Shown: positions 26,821 through 35,670 of the stretch, in pieces | Position numbering within the stretch: position 1 is the stretch's first letter | How the letters are laid out: each line of letters starts with the position of its first letter | Origin: Qipengyuania vesicularis | GTDB lineage: Bacteria > Pseudomonadota > Alphaproteobacteria > Sphingomonadales > Sphingomonadaceae | Assembly (NCBI RefSeq): GCF_019711415.1 | Contig: NZ_JAIGNJ010000002.1 | Location: 496,001 to 560,000, forward strand | Direction: 5' to 3' | Length of the DNA: 64,000 nt | Made by a program: the position numbers and the translations under genes | Notes under the pieces: generated by a model | Databases searched by the model: none | Told to the model about the DNA's origin: nothing | What the model saw: the letters and a program-made list of their open reading frames with translations, nothing else

Positions 26821-26865
26821 ATGCTGATCAATATTTGGGAATATCTCTTCGGCGGACGCAAGTAA
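26821..26865 (+). CDS. 14-residue mini-ORF with strong but masked ribosome site
   Basis: The ORF encodes MLINIWEYLFGGRK and stops with TAA. AGGAGG ends five bases before the ATG, an ideal spacing. The peptide is an amphipathic, aromatic-rich segment ending in a basic tail, so it could associate with the membrane. A Rho-independent terminator follows 34 bases later and a transglutaminase gene starts beyond that. It could be a free-standing small protein or a leader peptide. It could also be a chance ORF within a small RNA. It is too short for any family assignment. Confidence 0.45.
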   Translation: MLINIWEYLFGGRK

Positions 26866-26898
26866 GCGCGCCGGACTGATTTCAAGTCTACGAGTTTC

Positions 26899-26925
26899 GA
26901 AGGGCCCCCTCGCGGGGCCCTTTTT
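26899..26925 (+). terminator. Rho-independent terminator after the mini-ORF
   Basis: AGGGCCCC (26901-26908) pairs with GGGGCCCT (26914-26921) around the loop CTCGC, extended by A26900-T26922 and followed by a T-run. Strong terminator geometry. It makes the segment of about 26795-26925 a plausible independent short transcript. Confidence 0.9.
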
Positions 26926-26992
26926 CGCTTCAGGTTCAGACTGGAAATGAGCGCCACATGAAACGGACTTGGGGCTGTGCCGTTGGGGCGAT

Positions 26993-27790
26993 ATGGCCAT
27001 CTCCATCGACACCAGGTTCACCTTCAGACTGCCGCAGAGCACAGACATCCTGCTGCAATTCGAGGCAGCAGCAATTCCGGAACAGGAGATCCTATCCTCC
27101 AGCACCGACCTCACACCCGCAGAACATTGCGCCTGGGTTCCCGCACAGGATGACATTGGCGAGCGAATCTGGGTCCGGGCGGACGGTGAATTCGAAGTAT
27201 CATACAGGGCCGAGGTCGAGCTGAAGCGATTACTGCCCGATCTCGCTGCGTTGAGACGGCTAGCACCACATCACATGCCGGGAGAAGCTGTGCAGTATCT
27301 CTTCGACAGTCGATACTGTGCTGCAGATAGGTTCCAGACTTTCGTCAGCGAGGAATTCGCGGGAACCGACGGCGGCGAAAGGATCGTCGCGATCTGCGAC
27401 TGGCTCTCGCGCAAGTTTGCCTATTCTCCCGGCGCATCCGGACCACAAACGACAGCGCTCGACAGCTTTATCGAACGGCGAGGAATCTGCCGGGACTACG
27501 CGCATGTCCTGATCGCCCTCGCCCGCGCAAGCACGATCCCTGCGCGCTACGTTGCGTGCTATGCACCGGGTGTCGATCCTCCCGACTTTCATGCCGTCGC
27601 CGAAGTATTCCTCGACGATCCGGACACTGAAGGCGGCGGGACGTGGCAGCTGATCGATGCAACCGGGATGGCCGACCCCGCGCAAACGGTAAAGATCGGG
27701 GTCGGTCGCGATGCGGCGGACGTCAGCTTTCTCACCAGCTTCGGGCAGAACGAGTTTGGAGACAAACACGTCTTGGTGACAACCACCTGA
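26993..27790 (+). CDS. Transglutaminase-like (papain-fold) family protein
   Basis: The 265-residue cytoplasmic protein has the transglutaminase-core triad. The cysteine is in RRGICRDYAHVLIALARA, the histidine in DFHAVAEVFLDD and the aspartate in WQLIDATGMAD. Family members act as proteases, amidases or cross-linking enzymes, and substrates of this bacterial branch are not known. ATG 26993 has only a weak GGGGCG upstream. An in-frame start at 26969 would add eight residues. It follows the terminated mini-ORF unit and precedes zwf by 98 bases. Confidence 0.85.
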   Translation: MAISIDTRFTFRLPQSTDILLQFEAAAIPEQEILSSSTDLTPAEHCAWVPAQDDIGERIWVRADGEFEVSYRAEVELKRLLPDLAALRRLAPHHMPGEAVQYLFDSRYCAADRFQTFVSEEFAGTDGGERIVAICDWLSRKFAYSPGASGPQTTALDSFIERRGICRDYAHVLIALARASTIPARYVACYAPGVDPPDFHAVAEVFLDDPDTEGGGTWQLIDATGMADPAQTVKIGVGRDAADVSFLTSFGQNEFGDKHVLVTTT

Positions 27791-27888
27791 AAGGGCAGGA
27801 GGGTGAATAGGAATGCGGCAGGCTGGCGCATGATCGCCCTCGCTGGTAACCCGCCCGCAAAGGGAGAAACACAGTCAATGGACGCTCG

Positions 27889-29337
27889 ATGCAGGAGCTG
27901 AATTTCACCGCCGACCGGCTCTTGCTCTTCGGGGCGACCGGCGACCTGTCGCAGCGGATGCTCCTGCCTTCGCTCTGCGCCCTCCACGCCGATCACCTGC
28001 TCAATCCCGATCTTCGCATCGTGGCCACCGCGCGTTCGGAGATGACCACCAAGGAATTCCGCCAGTTCGCGCGGGAAGCCCTTGAGAAATACCTCCCGAA
28101 GAACCGCCGCGGCCCGATGGCCGATTTCCTCAACCGACTGAGCTACGTCCCGGTCGATGCGACGACGCTCGAAGGCTATGACGAACTCGCGAAGGAAGTC
28201 GGCGACTATGACGGACTGGCGATTTTCCTCTCGACCGCGCCCAGCCTGTTCGAGCCGACTATTGCCGGCCTTGAGCGTGTCGGCCTGACCAGAGGCAATG
28301 CGCGCATCGCCCTCGAAAAGCCCCTCGGCACCGATCTGGAATCGAGTTGCGAAATCAACGACGCGGTCGCCAAGGCTTTCAGCGAAGACCGCATTTTCCG
28401 CATCGACCACTATCTGGGCAAGGAAACGGTCCAGAACCTGCTGGCGTTGCGCTTTGCCAATATCCTGCTCGAGCCGGTTTGGAATTCGAACTACGTCGAC
28501 CACGTCCAGATCACGGTGGCGGAAACGGTGGGTCTGGAATCGCGTGTCGCCTACTACGACGATAGCGGCGCGCTGCGCGACATGGTGCAGAACCATATGC
28601 TCCAGCTGCTCGCGCTGGTGGCGATGGAGCCGCCCACGAATTTCGACGCAACCGCCGTGCGCGACGAGAAGGTCAAGGTCCTGCGGGCCCTGCGCCCGCT
28701 CAACGCGAATGAGGTAGTCACGGGGCAGTACCGTGCTGGCGCGGTCGAAGGAAAATCGGTCCCCGGCTACGACGAGGAACTGGGCAAGAACAGCGACACC
28801 GAAACCTATGTCGCGCTCAAGGCCCATGTCGACAACTGGCGCTGGCGGGGCGTTCCCTTCTACCTGCGCCACGGCAAGCGAATGCCGCGCCGCGTCACCG
28901 AAATCGTGGTCCAGTTCAAGTGCATTCCGCATTCGATTTTCGAAGGCCGCGGCGCCAAGACCCAGCCGAACCGCCTGGTGATCGAGATCCAGCCGCAAGA
29001 GAACATCCAGCTGTCGATGATGGCCAAGGTTCCGGGACTCGGCAGCGACGGGCTGCGCCTACGTCCCGTCCCGCTCGATATCGCGATGCCGGATGCCTTC
29101 TCGGATACCGTGCGCCGCATCGCTTACGAGCGACTGCTGCTTGACCTGGTTCACGGCGACCAGACGCTGTTCGTCCGCCGTGACGAGGTCGAGGCGCAGT
29201 GGGACTTCATCGATCATATCCGCGCCCTGTGGGCAGCGAACGAAACCCAGCCGAAGACATATGCCGCGGGCACCTGGGGACCCAGCGCCGCCGTGGCCCT
29301 TGCAGAACGCGACGGGGTAACCTGGCACGATGACTAA
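27889..29337 (+). CDS. zwf: Glucose-6-phosphate 1-dehydrogenase
   Basis: Zwf oxidises glucose-6-phosphate to 6-phosphogluconolactone with NAD(P)+, the entry to the Entner-Doudoroff route. The 482-residue protein has the nucleotide-binding start [19 protein letters not shown] and the active-site stretch [13 protein letters not shown]. It is the first gene of zwf-edd-glk-eda and overlaps edd by eight bases. No 6-phosphogluconolactonase gene lies in the operon. Confidence 0.98.
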   Translation: MQELNFTADRLLLFGATGDLSQRMLLPSLCALHADHLLNPDLRIVATARSEMTTKEFRQFAREALEKYLPKNRRGPMADFLNRLSYVPVDATTLEGYDELAKEVGDYDGLAIFLSTAPSLFEPTIAGLERVGLTRGNARIALEKPLGTDLESSCEINDAVAKAFSEDRIFRIDHYLGKETVQNLLALRFANILLEPVWNSNYVDHVQITVAETVGLESRVAYYDDSGALRDMVQNHMLQLLALVAMEPPTNFDATAVRDEKVKVLRALRPLNANEVVTGQYRAGAVEGKSVPGYDEELGKNSDTETYVALKAHVDNWRWRGVPFYLRHGKRMPRRVTEIVVQFKCIPHSIFEGRGAKTQPNRLVIEIQPQENIQLSMMAKVPGLGSDGLRLRPVPLDIAMPDAFSDTVRRIAYERLLLDLVHGDQTLFVRRDEVEAQWDFIDHIRALWAANETQPKTYAAGTWGPSAAVALAERDGVTWHDD

Positions 29338-31144
29338 ACCGCTTCACGATACCATCCACCGTGTCACGCAGCGCGTGATCGAGAACTCGCGCAAGTCGCG
29401 CGGTGACTACCTCGAACTGATGGACCGCGAGGGCGACAAGCAGGTGAATCGGCATTCACTGTCGTGCTCGAACCTCGCGCATGCCTTTGCCGGGGCCGAG
29501 GAAGACCAGGCTGCCATCAAGGCTGCGCGCGGGCCGAACCTCGGCGTCGTGACCGCCTATAATGACATGCTTTCGGCCCACCAGCCCTACTATCGCTATC
29601 CCGAGCGGATGAAGATCTGGGCGCGTGAGGTCGGTGCAACCCTGCAGGTTGCAGGCGGCACGCCTGCCATGTGCGACGGAGTGACACAGGGCGAAGCCGG
29701 CATGGAGCTGTCGCTTTTCAGCCGTGACACCATCGCCCTCTCCACCATCGTGGCGTTGAGCCACGCCATGTATGACGGCGTCGCCCTGCTGGGCATCTGC
29801 GACAAAATCGTGCCCGGCCTGCTGATGGGCGCACTGCGATTTGGTCACCTGCCGGCTGTCTTCGTACCCTCCGGACCGATGGGCACGGGCATCTCGAACA
29901 AAGAAAAGCAGCGCACGCGGCAGCTCTACGCGGAAGGCAAGGTCGGCCGAGACGAACTGCTGGCGAGCGAGATGGGCAGCTACCATTCGCCCGGAACCTG
30001 CACCTTTTACGGCACTGCGAATTCGAACCAGATGATGATGGAGATGATGGGTCTCCATATTCCGGGTGCAGCCTTCGTGCCTCCGGGCGCGAAACTGCGG
30101 CAGGAGCTCAGCCGCAAGGCGACGCATCGCCTGGCGGAGATCCGCAAGGACGGCGATGATTTCCGACCGCTGGGCCGTGTGGTCGACGAAAAGGCGATTA
30201 TCAACGCCGCGATCGGCCTGCTCGCGACGGGTGGCTCGACGAACCACGCGATCCACATTCCGGCCATGGCCCGGGCGGCGGGCGTCAAGTTCGACTGGAC
30301 CGATCTCGCAGAACTGTCTTCGGTCGTGCCCCTTGTCGCGCGTGTTTATCCGAACGGCTCGGGCGATGTGAACCATTTCCACGAGGCCGGCGGCATGGGC
30401 TATGTCATCGGCACGCTGCTCGAAGAAGGCCTTGCGCATCCGGACATTCTGACTGTCGCGGAGGGCGGCTTCGAGGCCTATGCGCGCGAGCCCCGTATGG
30501 ATGGGGACGCGCTCGTCTGGCGTGATCCGGGTCCCAGTGGCGACACGGAAATGCTCCGTCCAGCCTCCGATCCATTCCAGGCCGATGGCGGTATGCGGCT
30601 GGTCGAAGGCAATCTCGGCCGTGCCTGCTTCAAGTCCTCCGCCGTCGATCGAGAACGCTGGACGGTCGAGGCTCCGTGCCGGGTTTTCGAGGACCAGCCG
30701 AGTGTCAACGAAGCCTTCAAGAAGGGCGAGCTTGACCGCGATGTCGTGGTGGTCGTGCGCTTCCAGGGGCCGCGCGCCAACGGCATGCCGGAACTGCACA
30801 AGCTCACCCCCGCGCTCGGCGTCCTGCAAGATCGTGGCTACCGGGTGGCGCTCGTCACCGATGGACGCATGTCAGGCGCCAGCGGCAAGGTACCCGCTGC
30901 AATCCACTGCACACCCGAAGCCCTTGGCGGCGGCCCGCTGGCGAAATTGCGCGACGGTGATATCGTCCGTGTCTGTGCCGAAACCGGTTCGCTTTCGACG
31001 ACGGCCGACCTCGACACACGCGAAGCCGCCGCCGAACCGCAGGCCGAAACGGGCATGGGGCGCGAGCTTTTCGCCATGTTCCGCGCCCATGCGGACGGGG
31101 CCGAACAGGGTGCTTCTTCGATGATGGCAATGGCGGGGCTTTGA
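29330..31144 (+). CDS. edd: 6-phosphogluconate dehydratase
   Basis: Edd dehydrates 6-phosphogluconate to 2-keto-3-deoxy-6-phosphogluconate (KDPG), the defining Entner-Doudoroff step. The 604-residue IlvD/Edd-family protein shows the iron-sulfur cysteine segments [28 protein letters not shown] and [17 protein letters not shown]-terminal [17 protein letters not shown] block follows. It overlaps zwf by eight bases and glk starts four bases later, so translation is tightly linked. Length and the PGVxA-less start favour Edd over dihydroxy-acid dehydratase. Confidence 0.97.
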   Translation: MTKPLHDTIHRVTQRVIENSRKSRGDYLELMDREGDKQVNRHSLSCSNLAHAFAGAEEDQAAIKAARGPNLGVVTAYNDMLSAHQPYYRYPERMKIWAREVGATLQVAGGTPAMCDGVTQGEAGMELSLFSRDTIALSTIVALSHAMYDGVALLGICDKIVPGLLMGALRFGHLPAVFVPSGPMGTGISNKEKQRTRQLYAEGKVGRDELLASEMGSYHSPGTCTFYGTANSNQMMMEMMGLHIPGAAFVPPGAKLRQELSRKATHRLAEIRKDGDDFRPLGRVVDEKAIINAAIGLLATGGSTNHAIHIPAMARAAGVKFDWTDLAELSSVVPLVARVYPNGSGDVNHFHEAGGMGYVIGTLLEEGLAHPDILTVAEGGFEAYAREPRMDGDALVWRDPGPSGDTEMLRPASDPFQADGGMRLVEGNLGRACFKSSAVDRERWTVEAPCRVFEDQPSVNEAFKKGELDRDVVVVVRFQGPRANGMPELHKLTPALGVLQDRGYRVALVTDGRMSGASGKVPAAIHCTPEALGGGPLAKLRDGDIVRVCAETGSLSTTADLDTREAAAEPQAETGMGRELFAMFRAHADGAEQGASSMMAMAGL

Positions 31145-31148
31145 CGAC

Positions 31149-32120
31149 ATGGAACTGGTTACGGTCGATATCGGTGGAACACACGCACGCTTTGCGATTG
31201 CGACGGCGCATGATGACGGATCGATCACGCTCGGCGAACCGGAAACGATCCACACTGAAGATCACGCGAGTTTCCAGACCGCCTGGGAAGATTTTCGAGA
31301 ACGCATGGGCGGATCGGTCCCGCCACGCGTCAGCATGGCGATTGCGGGACCTGTCGGCGGCGATGTGATCCGTTTCACCAACAACCCCTGGATCATCCGC
31401 CCGTCGCTGGTGAAGGAAAAGCTCGGGGTCGAGAGCTATTGCATCGTCAACGATTTCGAGGCGGTCGCGCATGCCGTTGCTCGCTGCAGCGAAGACCAGT
31501 TCATCCACCTGACCGGTCCCGACAAGCCGCTTGCCCCCACCGGGCGTTTAAGCGTTCTCGGCCCGGGCACCGGGCTTGGCGTTGCACATCTCTATCGCGA
31601 ACCCGACGGCACCTATCGCGTTTCGGCGACCGAAGGCGGTCACATCGATTTTGCCCCGCTCGACCAGATCGACGATGCGATCCTGGCAAGACTGCGCAAG
31701 CGACACACGCGCGTATCGGTCGAGCGCGTGGTCGCAGGCCCAGCCATCTCCGATATCTACCAGACGCTCGCTGCAATGGAGGGCAAGCCGGTCACCGAGG
31801 AGGACGACATCGCCATCTGGACGCGCGGACAGGACGGCAGCGACAGCCTCGCCGCCGCCGCGGTCGATCGTTTCTGCATGTCGCTGGGCAGTGTCGCAGG
31901 AGACATCGCGCTGGCGCAGGGCGGCTTCGGCGGCGTCGTGATTGCCGGCGGCCTTGGCTACCGCATCCGCGAGACATTACTGAAATCGGGCTTTGCCGAG
32001 CGGTTCAAGGCCAAGGGCCGTTTCCAGGAGCTGATGGCCTCGATCCCGGTCAAGCTTATCATCCATCCGCAGCCCGGCCTCTATGGCGCTGCCGCAGCCT
32101 TTGTCAGGGAACACGCATGA
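31149..32120 (+). CDS. glk: Glucokinase
   Basis: Glk phosphorylates glucose with ATP and so feeds zwf. The 323-residue protein belongs to the E. coli-type glucokinase family, not ROK. It has the phosphate-1 motif VDIGGTHARFAIA, glucose-contact segments (NDFEAVAHA, TEGGHIDFAP) and LGPGTGLGVAHL. Its stop overlaps the eda start as ATGA. No sugar-PTS genes are present in the window, consistent with kinase-based glucose use. Confidence 0.96.
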   Translation: MELVTVDIGGTHARFAIATAHDDGSITLGEPETIHTEDHASFQTAWEDFRERMGGSVPPRVSMAIAGPVGGDVIRFTNNPWIIRPSLVKEKLGVESYCIVNDFEAVAHAVARCSEDQFIHLTGPDKPLAPTGRLSVLGPGTGLGVAHLYREPDGTYRVSATEGGHIDFAPLDQIDDAILARLRKRHTRVSVERVVAGPAISDIYQTLAAMEGKPVTEEDDIAIWTRGQDGSDSLAAAAVDRFCMSLGSVAGDIALAQGGFGGVVIAGGLGYRIRETLLKSGFAERFKAKGRFQELMASIPVKLIIHPQPGLYGAAAAFVREHA

Positions 32121-32731
32121 CCGCCATTGCCGACATCATGAAGACCGCTCCGGTGATCCCGGTCATCGTCGTGGACGAGGTGGAGCACGCCGTTCCCCTC
32201 GCCCGTGCATTGGTGGCTGGGGGCTTGAGGGTTCTCGAGGTCACTCTGCGCACGCCCGCCGCCCTCGATGCGATCCGGGCAATGAAGCAGGTTGAGGGCG
32301 CGATCGTCGGAGCCGGTACGGTCACGAACCAGCAGGAACTGGCGGACGCGATTGCTGCAGGCAGCGAATTCATCGTGTCACCGGGCCTCACCGAACCGCT
32401 CGGCAAGGCAGCGATCCGTGAGGGCATACCCTTCCTGCCCGGAATTGCCAATGCGGGCGACATCATGCGCGGGCTCGACCTGGGGCTGACCCATTTCAAG
32501 TTCTTCCCGGCCATGGCGGCTGGTGGATTGCCAGCACTGAAGGCCCTCGCCGCACCCTTCGGCCAGTGCCGTTTCTGTCCGACTGGCGGAATCACGCTTG
32601 AGAACGCGCCCCAATGGCTAGGCTTCGACCCCGTGTTGTGCGTCGGCGGAAGCTGGGTCGCACCACGCGGCGCAGTCGACGAAGCGGCGGTAGAGCAGGT
32701 TGCGCGAGAAGCCGCTGGTCTCGGAAGCTAA
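32117..32731 (+). CDS. eda: KDPG aldolase (2-dehydro-3-deoxyphosphogluconate aldolase)
   Basis: Eda cleaves KDPG to pyruvate and glyceraldehyde-3-phosphate. The 204-residue protein has the catalytic Glu region VLEVTLRTPAAL, GAGTVTN, the Schiff-base lysine in HFKFFPA and the phosphate loop CPTGGI. ATG 32117 overlaps glk, and the longer frame upstream through glk is a shadow. Its TAA interlocks with the TAG of convergent tilS in CTAA. Confidence 0.97.
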   Translation: MTAIADIMKTAPVIPVIVVDEVEHAVPLARALVAGGLRVLEVTLRTPAALDAIRAMKQVEGAIVGAGTVTNQQELADAIAAGSEFIVSPGLTEPLGKAAIREGIPFLPGIANAGDIMRGLDLGLTHFKFFPAMAAGGLPALKALAAPFGQCRFCPTGGITLENAPQWLGFDPVLCVGGSWVAPRGAVDEAAVEQVAREAAGLGS

Positions 32732-33714
32732 CCGGTCCTCCGGGGGTTCTCCGGAGCGAATGTCCAGACCGTTTCGCGATCCGTCCCGCGAGTACTGGCA
32801 TGGACGCCGCCGACATTGAGCGGCTGTCCATCCATCAGGCTCTCGGCCATGCGAACAGCGTCCGAGCGCGAAATTGTGCGATCCAGGTGCTCGAAGACTT
32901 GCAGGATAACTTCGGCCCAGATCGACGGGCGATAGACCGCCGATCGCTCCAGCGGGCGATAGGAAACGCGCTCGTCTGAAAACTCGCCAGCCAGGTCGAG
33001 GTCCTCGGCTGCAAGGCCGAGAATGCAGTCTTCCATATCCGCCAGCACCTGGGCGGAGCGCGCTACACAATCCCGGTCGATCCAGTCCGCATTGGCGAGC
33101 GCCTGCCGCATCCGCACACGGTCGTAGGCGCGGTCGGCATTCGACGGGTCTTGCACAGCTTCGAATTCGCTGGCTTCCACCACTTGCTCGAGCGTCGCCC
33201 GGCTCCAAGAAAGGAGCGGTCGTAGCACAACGAGGTCGCTTTCGGGTGCCAGTCCGGCGGGGCGAATGCCTGCGAGGCCCGAAAGCCCGCTGCCACGGTT
33301 CAGGCGCATGAGCATGGTCTCGACCTGATCCTCCCGGTGGTGGGCGGTGCACAGGGTCTCCACCCCGCGCTCCTCAGCCCAATCCGCGAGAGCGCGGTGG
33401 CGCGCTAGGCGCGCCTCACTCTGCAAATTGCCCGGAGCGACCGTGACGCGCAGGACCGCGTGGGGGATAGCAAGCGCTTCGCAGATCGCAGCTGCCTGGC
33501 TGGCTTCATTCGCGCTTTCGGGGCGCAAGCCGTGATCGACCGTCGCCGCTTCGACGCGTCCAGGCAGCGCGGCATGCGCGAGCAGGAGCAATGCGAGGCT
33601 GTCAGGACCGCCCGACAGGGCGACACCCAGCTTCACATCGGGCTCGTCGATATCGAGCCACAAAGCTGTCAGGTCGGCCCGGAACCGCTCGACCAGTTCC
33701 GGCGCAACGGCCAT
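32728..33714 (-). CDS. tilS: tRNA(Ile)-lysidine synthetase
   Basis: TilS converts the wobble cytidine of the minor isoleucine tRNA to lysidine, so that it reads AUA. The PP-loop SGGPDSLALLLLAHAAL lies near residue 37, followed by VDHGLRPES and CTAHHREDQVETMLMRLNRG. The 328-residue length is that of the short form with a reduced C-terminal domain. ATG 33714 begins one base after the upstream gene ends, so the two are probably co-transcribed. An upstream in-frame start would overlap that gene. Confidence 0.94.
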   Translation of the reverse strand: MAVAPELVERFRADLTALWLDIDEPDVKLGVALSGGPDSLALLLLAHAALPGRVEAATVDHGLRPESANEASQAAAICEALAIPHAVLRVTVAPGNLQSEARLARHRALADWAEERGVETLCTAHHREDQVETMLMRLNRGSGLSGLAGIRPAGLAPESDLVVLRPLLSWSRATLEQVVEASEFEAVQDPSNADRAYDRVRMRQALANADWIDRDCVARSAQVLADMEDCILGLAAEDLDLAGEFSDERVSYRPLERSAVYRPSIWAEVILQVFEHLDRTISRSDAVRMAESLMDGQPLNVGGVHASTRGTDRETVWTFAPENPRRTG

Positions 33715-33715
33715 G

Positions 33716-34588
33716 TCAGCCGCAGGTGACCTTGCTGCGCGCGGTCGCATAGGGGCCGCTCAGCCGTCCCGTCGCTAGTGCGGGATAGGTCTCGGCAAAT
33801 TCCGCCAGTGCGATGCAGGCGCGGCTGGTATCCTCGAGGGCGATCATGGATTCGGCGAGATACAGCAGGCTGTCACCGGCGCGCGCACCGTTCTTGTCGG
33901 CCTGGTAGTTCCGCAGGAACCAGGGCGCAGCCTCGGTCGGCTTGCCATCGTCGAGATAGGCGCGGCCCAGCAGATTGCGCCCGAAGCTCGTGCGCGAATG
34001 GTTGGGATACTCTTCTACGAACATGGTCAACTGCTGCTGCGCTTCGGGGAAGAAGCCGGCATCCCACAGGCGGAAGCCGTAGGAATATTCGTCATCTCCC
34101 GCATCGTCGGTCTGCGGCTTGGCGATGGCCTGGACAGCGGCAACCCGTGCCGGGTTCGGGCGCGCTTCGGGTTCGCGGGCAGCGGTTTCTTCAGGTTCCG
34201 GCTCGGGCGGCGGAGCATTGGCCGCTTCCAGCGCTTCGATGCGCTCTTCCAGCAGGCGCAACGCATTGCCGCCCACTTCGTATTGGGCGGTCAGTCGCTG
34301 GAGCTGGCTTTCGAGAGCATCGAGACGCGCAAGGATATCCGTCACGGCGGTTGTCGATGGCGTGGTGGTAGTGGCAGCTGGCGTGGTCACAGGAGCCCCG
34401 GTGATTTCCGGCTCGAAATAGCGCCCATCGCCGCCAGGGAAGACCTTGCGCTGGAGCGCACGGACCTCGGCTTCGAGCTTGCGAATGCGGGCTTCGCTGT
34501 TGTCCTGAGCGGCCACGGGCATCGAGGTGGCCATGAGGGCCAAGGCAATGCCGCCGAGGCCAAGAGCGCGTGCGCTACGTGCAATCAT
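33716..34588 (-). CDS. Exported coiled-coil/TPR protein, YbgF/CpoB-like
   Basis: The 290-residue protein has a signal peptide ending PVAAQ (residue about 31) and a coiled-coil (ARIRKLEAEVRALQRKVF). A Thr-rich stretch and a second coiled-coil follow (DILARLDALESQLQRL), then a C-terminal TPR block (YGFRLWDAGFFPEAQQQLTM and GRAYLDDGKPTEAAPWFLRN). That order matches CpoB/YbgF, a periplasmic coordinator of Tol-Pal and peptidoglycan synthesis. The usual tol-pal neighbours are absent here, so assignment is by architecture. ATG 34588 has AGGAG at twelve bases. Confidence 0.75.
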   Translation of the reverse strand: MIARSARALGLGGIALALMATSMPVAAQDNSEARIRKLEAEVRALQRKVFPGGDGRYFEPEITGAPVTTPAATTTTPSTTAVTDILARLDALESQLQRLTAQYEVGGNALRLLEERIEALEAANAPPPEPEPEETAAREPEARPNPARVAAVQAIAKPQTDDAGDDEYSYGFRLWDAGFFPEAQQQLTMFVEEYPNHSRTSFGRNLLGRAYLDDGKPTEAAPWFLRNYQADKNGARAGDSLLYLAESMIALEDTSRACIALAEFAETYPALATGRLSGPYATARSKVTCG

Positions 34589-34694
34589 GAGACTATCGGG
34601 CTCCTGTTGGAGAATTTGCCGGAGGAATCTGGCGTAACCCCGCGAAGCTGTCGAGGGGATGAAGCGGGATATCCGCTGCCGTGGCAGCAGCGGA

Positions 34695-35528
34695 TCAGTT
34701 GGCCGGTGTCGCTGCCCCCGCCTCGGCATCCGCAGGCGCCGGATCGTCACGGGCAAGCAAGGCTTCGGCGGTTACTGGCACATCGCGCACGACCGTGTCT
34801 TCTTCGGTAATCTTGGGGACCGGCTGCCCGCCTATCGTAATGGCCAGCGCGTAGGGGCGACCGGTCCACACTTGCGGACCTTCTGCATCCTCGGGCACGG
34901 TGAAACTGTCGCCCGTATTCATCTGCGCTTCGTAGAGACGGCGGCCCTGTGCATCGTAGAATTTGACCCAGGTACCATCCATCTCGCTGGTGAAGACCAC
35001 GGGTCCACCGGTCGGCTGCGCGGCGGCAGCTTCGACTTGATCCGGCGTCTCCTCGGCGATTGCTTCTTCCTGCGGGTCTTCCAGCGGCGCGGGCCCAAGC
35101 CCGGGCGCGAAATAGCTGGAATAGAAAGCATAGATGCCGCCGATCAGCAGGACGGCCGCCAGCACGGCGAACCATGCGAGGCCGCGGCCCGGCACTCGCG
35201 CCGGATCGCCTGGCTCGAACTTGTCCGGCTTTTCGACCGCGTTGGGATCGCCTTCGGCCAGCTCCTCACGAACCTGGTCGAGAACCTCATGCTCGTCGAG
35301 GCCGAGCGTGCGGGCATAGGTCCGGCTGAATCCGATGGCATAGGTGCGCGCCGGGAGCGCCGCGAAATCGCCTGCCTCGATCGTTTCGAGATGCCGCAGT
35401 GGTATGCGCGTTTCGGCCGCGACCTGCTCGATCGTGAGGCCCTTTTCCTCGCGTGCTTCGCGCAGCCGCTCGCCCACGCGGCGGCGCAGCATCAGCTCTT
35501 CTTCGACGTTGACGTCTTCTTCTTCCAT
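34695..35528 (-). CDS. RodZ-like protein: cytoplasmic HTH, one membrane helix, periplasmic domain
   Basis: The 277-residue protein has an N-terminal Xre-type HTH (RVGERLREAREEKGLTIEQV through GDFAALPARTYAIGFSRTYA), the pattern found in RodZ. A linker and one membrane helix follow (GLAWFAVLAAVLLIGGIYAF), then a periplasmic DUF4115-like domain (VVFTSEMDGTWVKFYDAQGR). RodZ links MreB to the cell wall in rod-shaped cells. ATG 35528 was chosen. A GTG at 35576 is also in frame, and neither has an ideal ribosome site. It is upstream of the CpoB-like gene on the same strand. Confidence 0.82.
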   Translation of the reverse strand: MEEEDVNVEEELMLRRRVGERLREAREEKGLTIEQVAAETRIPLRHLETIEAGDFAALPARTYAIGFSRTYARTLGLDEHEVLDQVREELAEGDPNAVEKPDKFEPGDPARVPGRGLAWFAVLAAVLLIGGIYAFYSSYFAPGLGPAPLEDPQEEAIAEETPDQVEAAAAQPTGGPVVFTSEMDGTWVKFYDAQGRRLYEAQMNTGDSFTVPEDAEGPQVWTGRPYALAITIGGQPVPKITEEDTVVRDVPVTAEALLARDDPAPADAEAGAATPAN

Positions 35529-35670
35529 GCGAATCCCGAATTCCTGAACCCCTGCGGCCGTTCCCGCGTCCGTCACGACGCCTGAAGCGAGGATGCAGTC
35601 ACTATGTCAACTGCACGCATGTTCGGCAATCCGCGGGAAACGGACGAATTGCGCGGGATGCGCGACGAAA

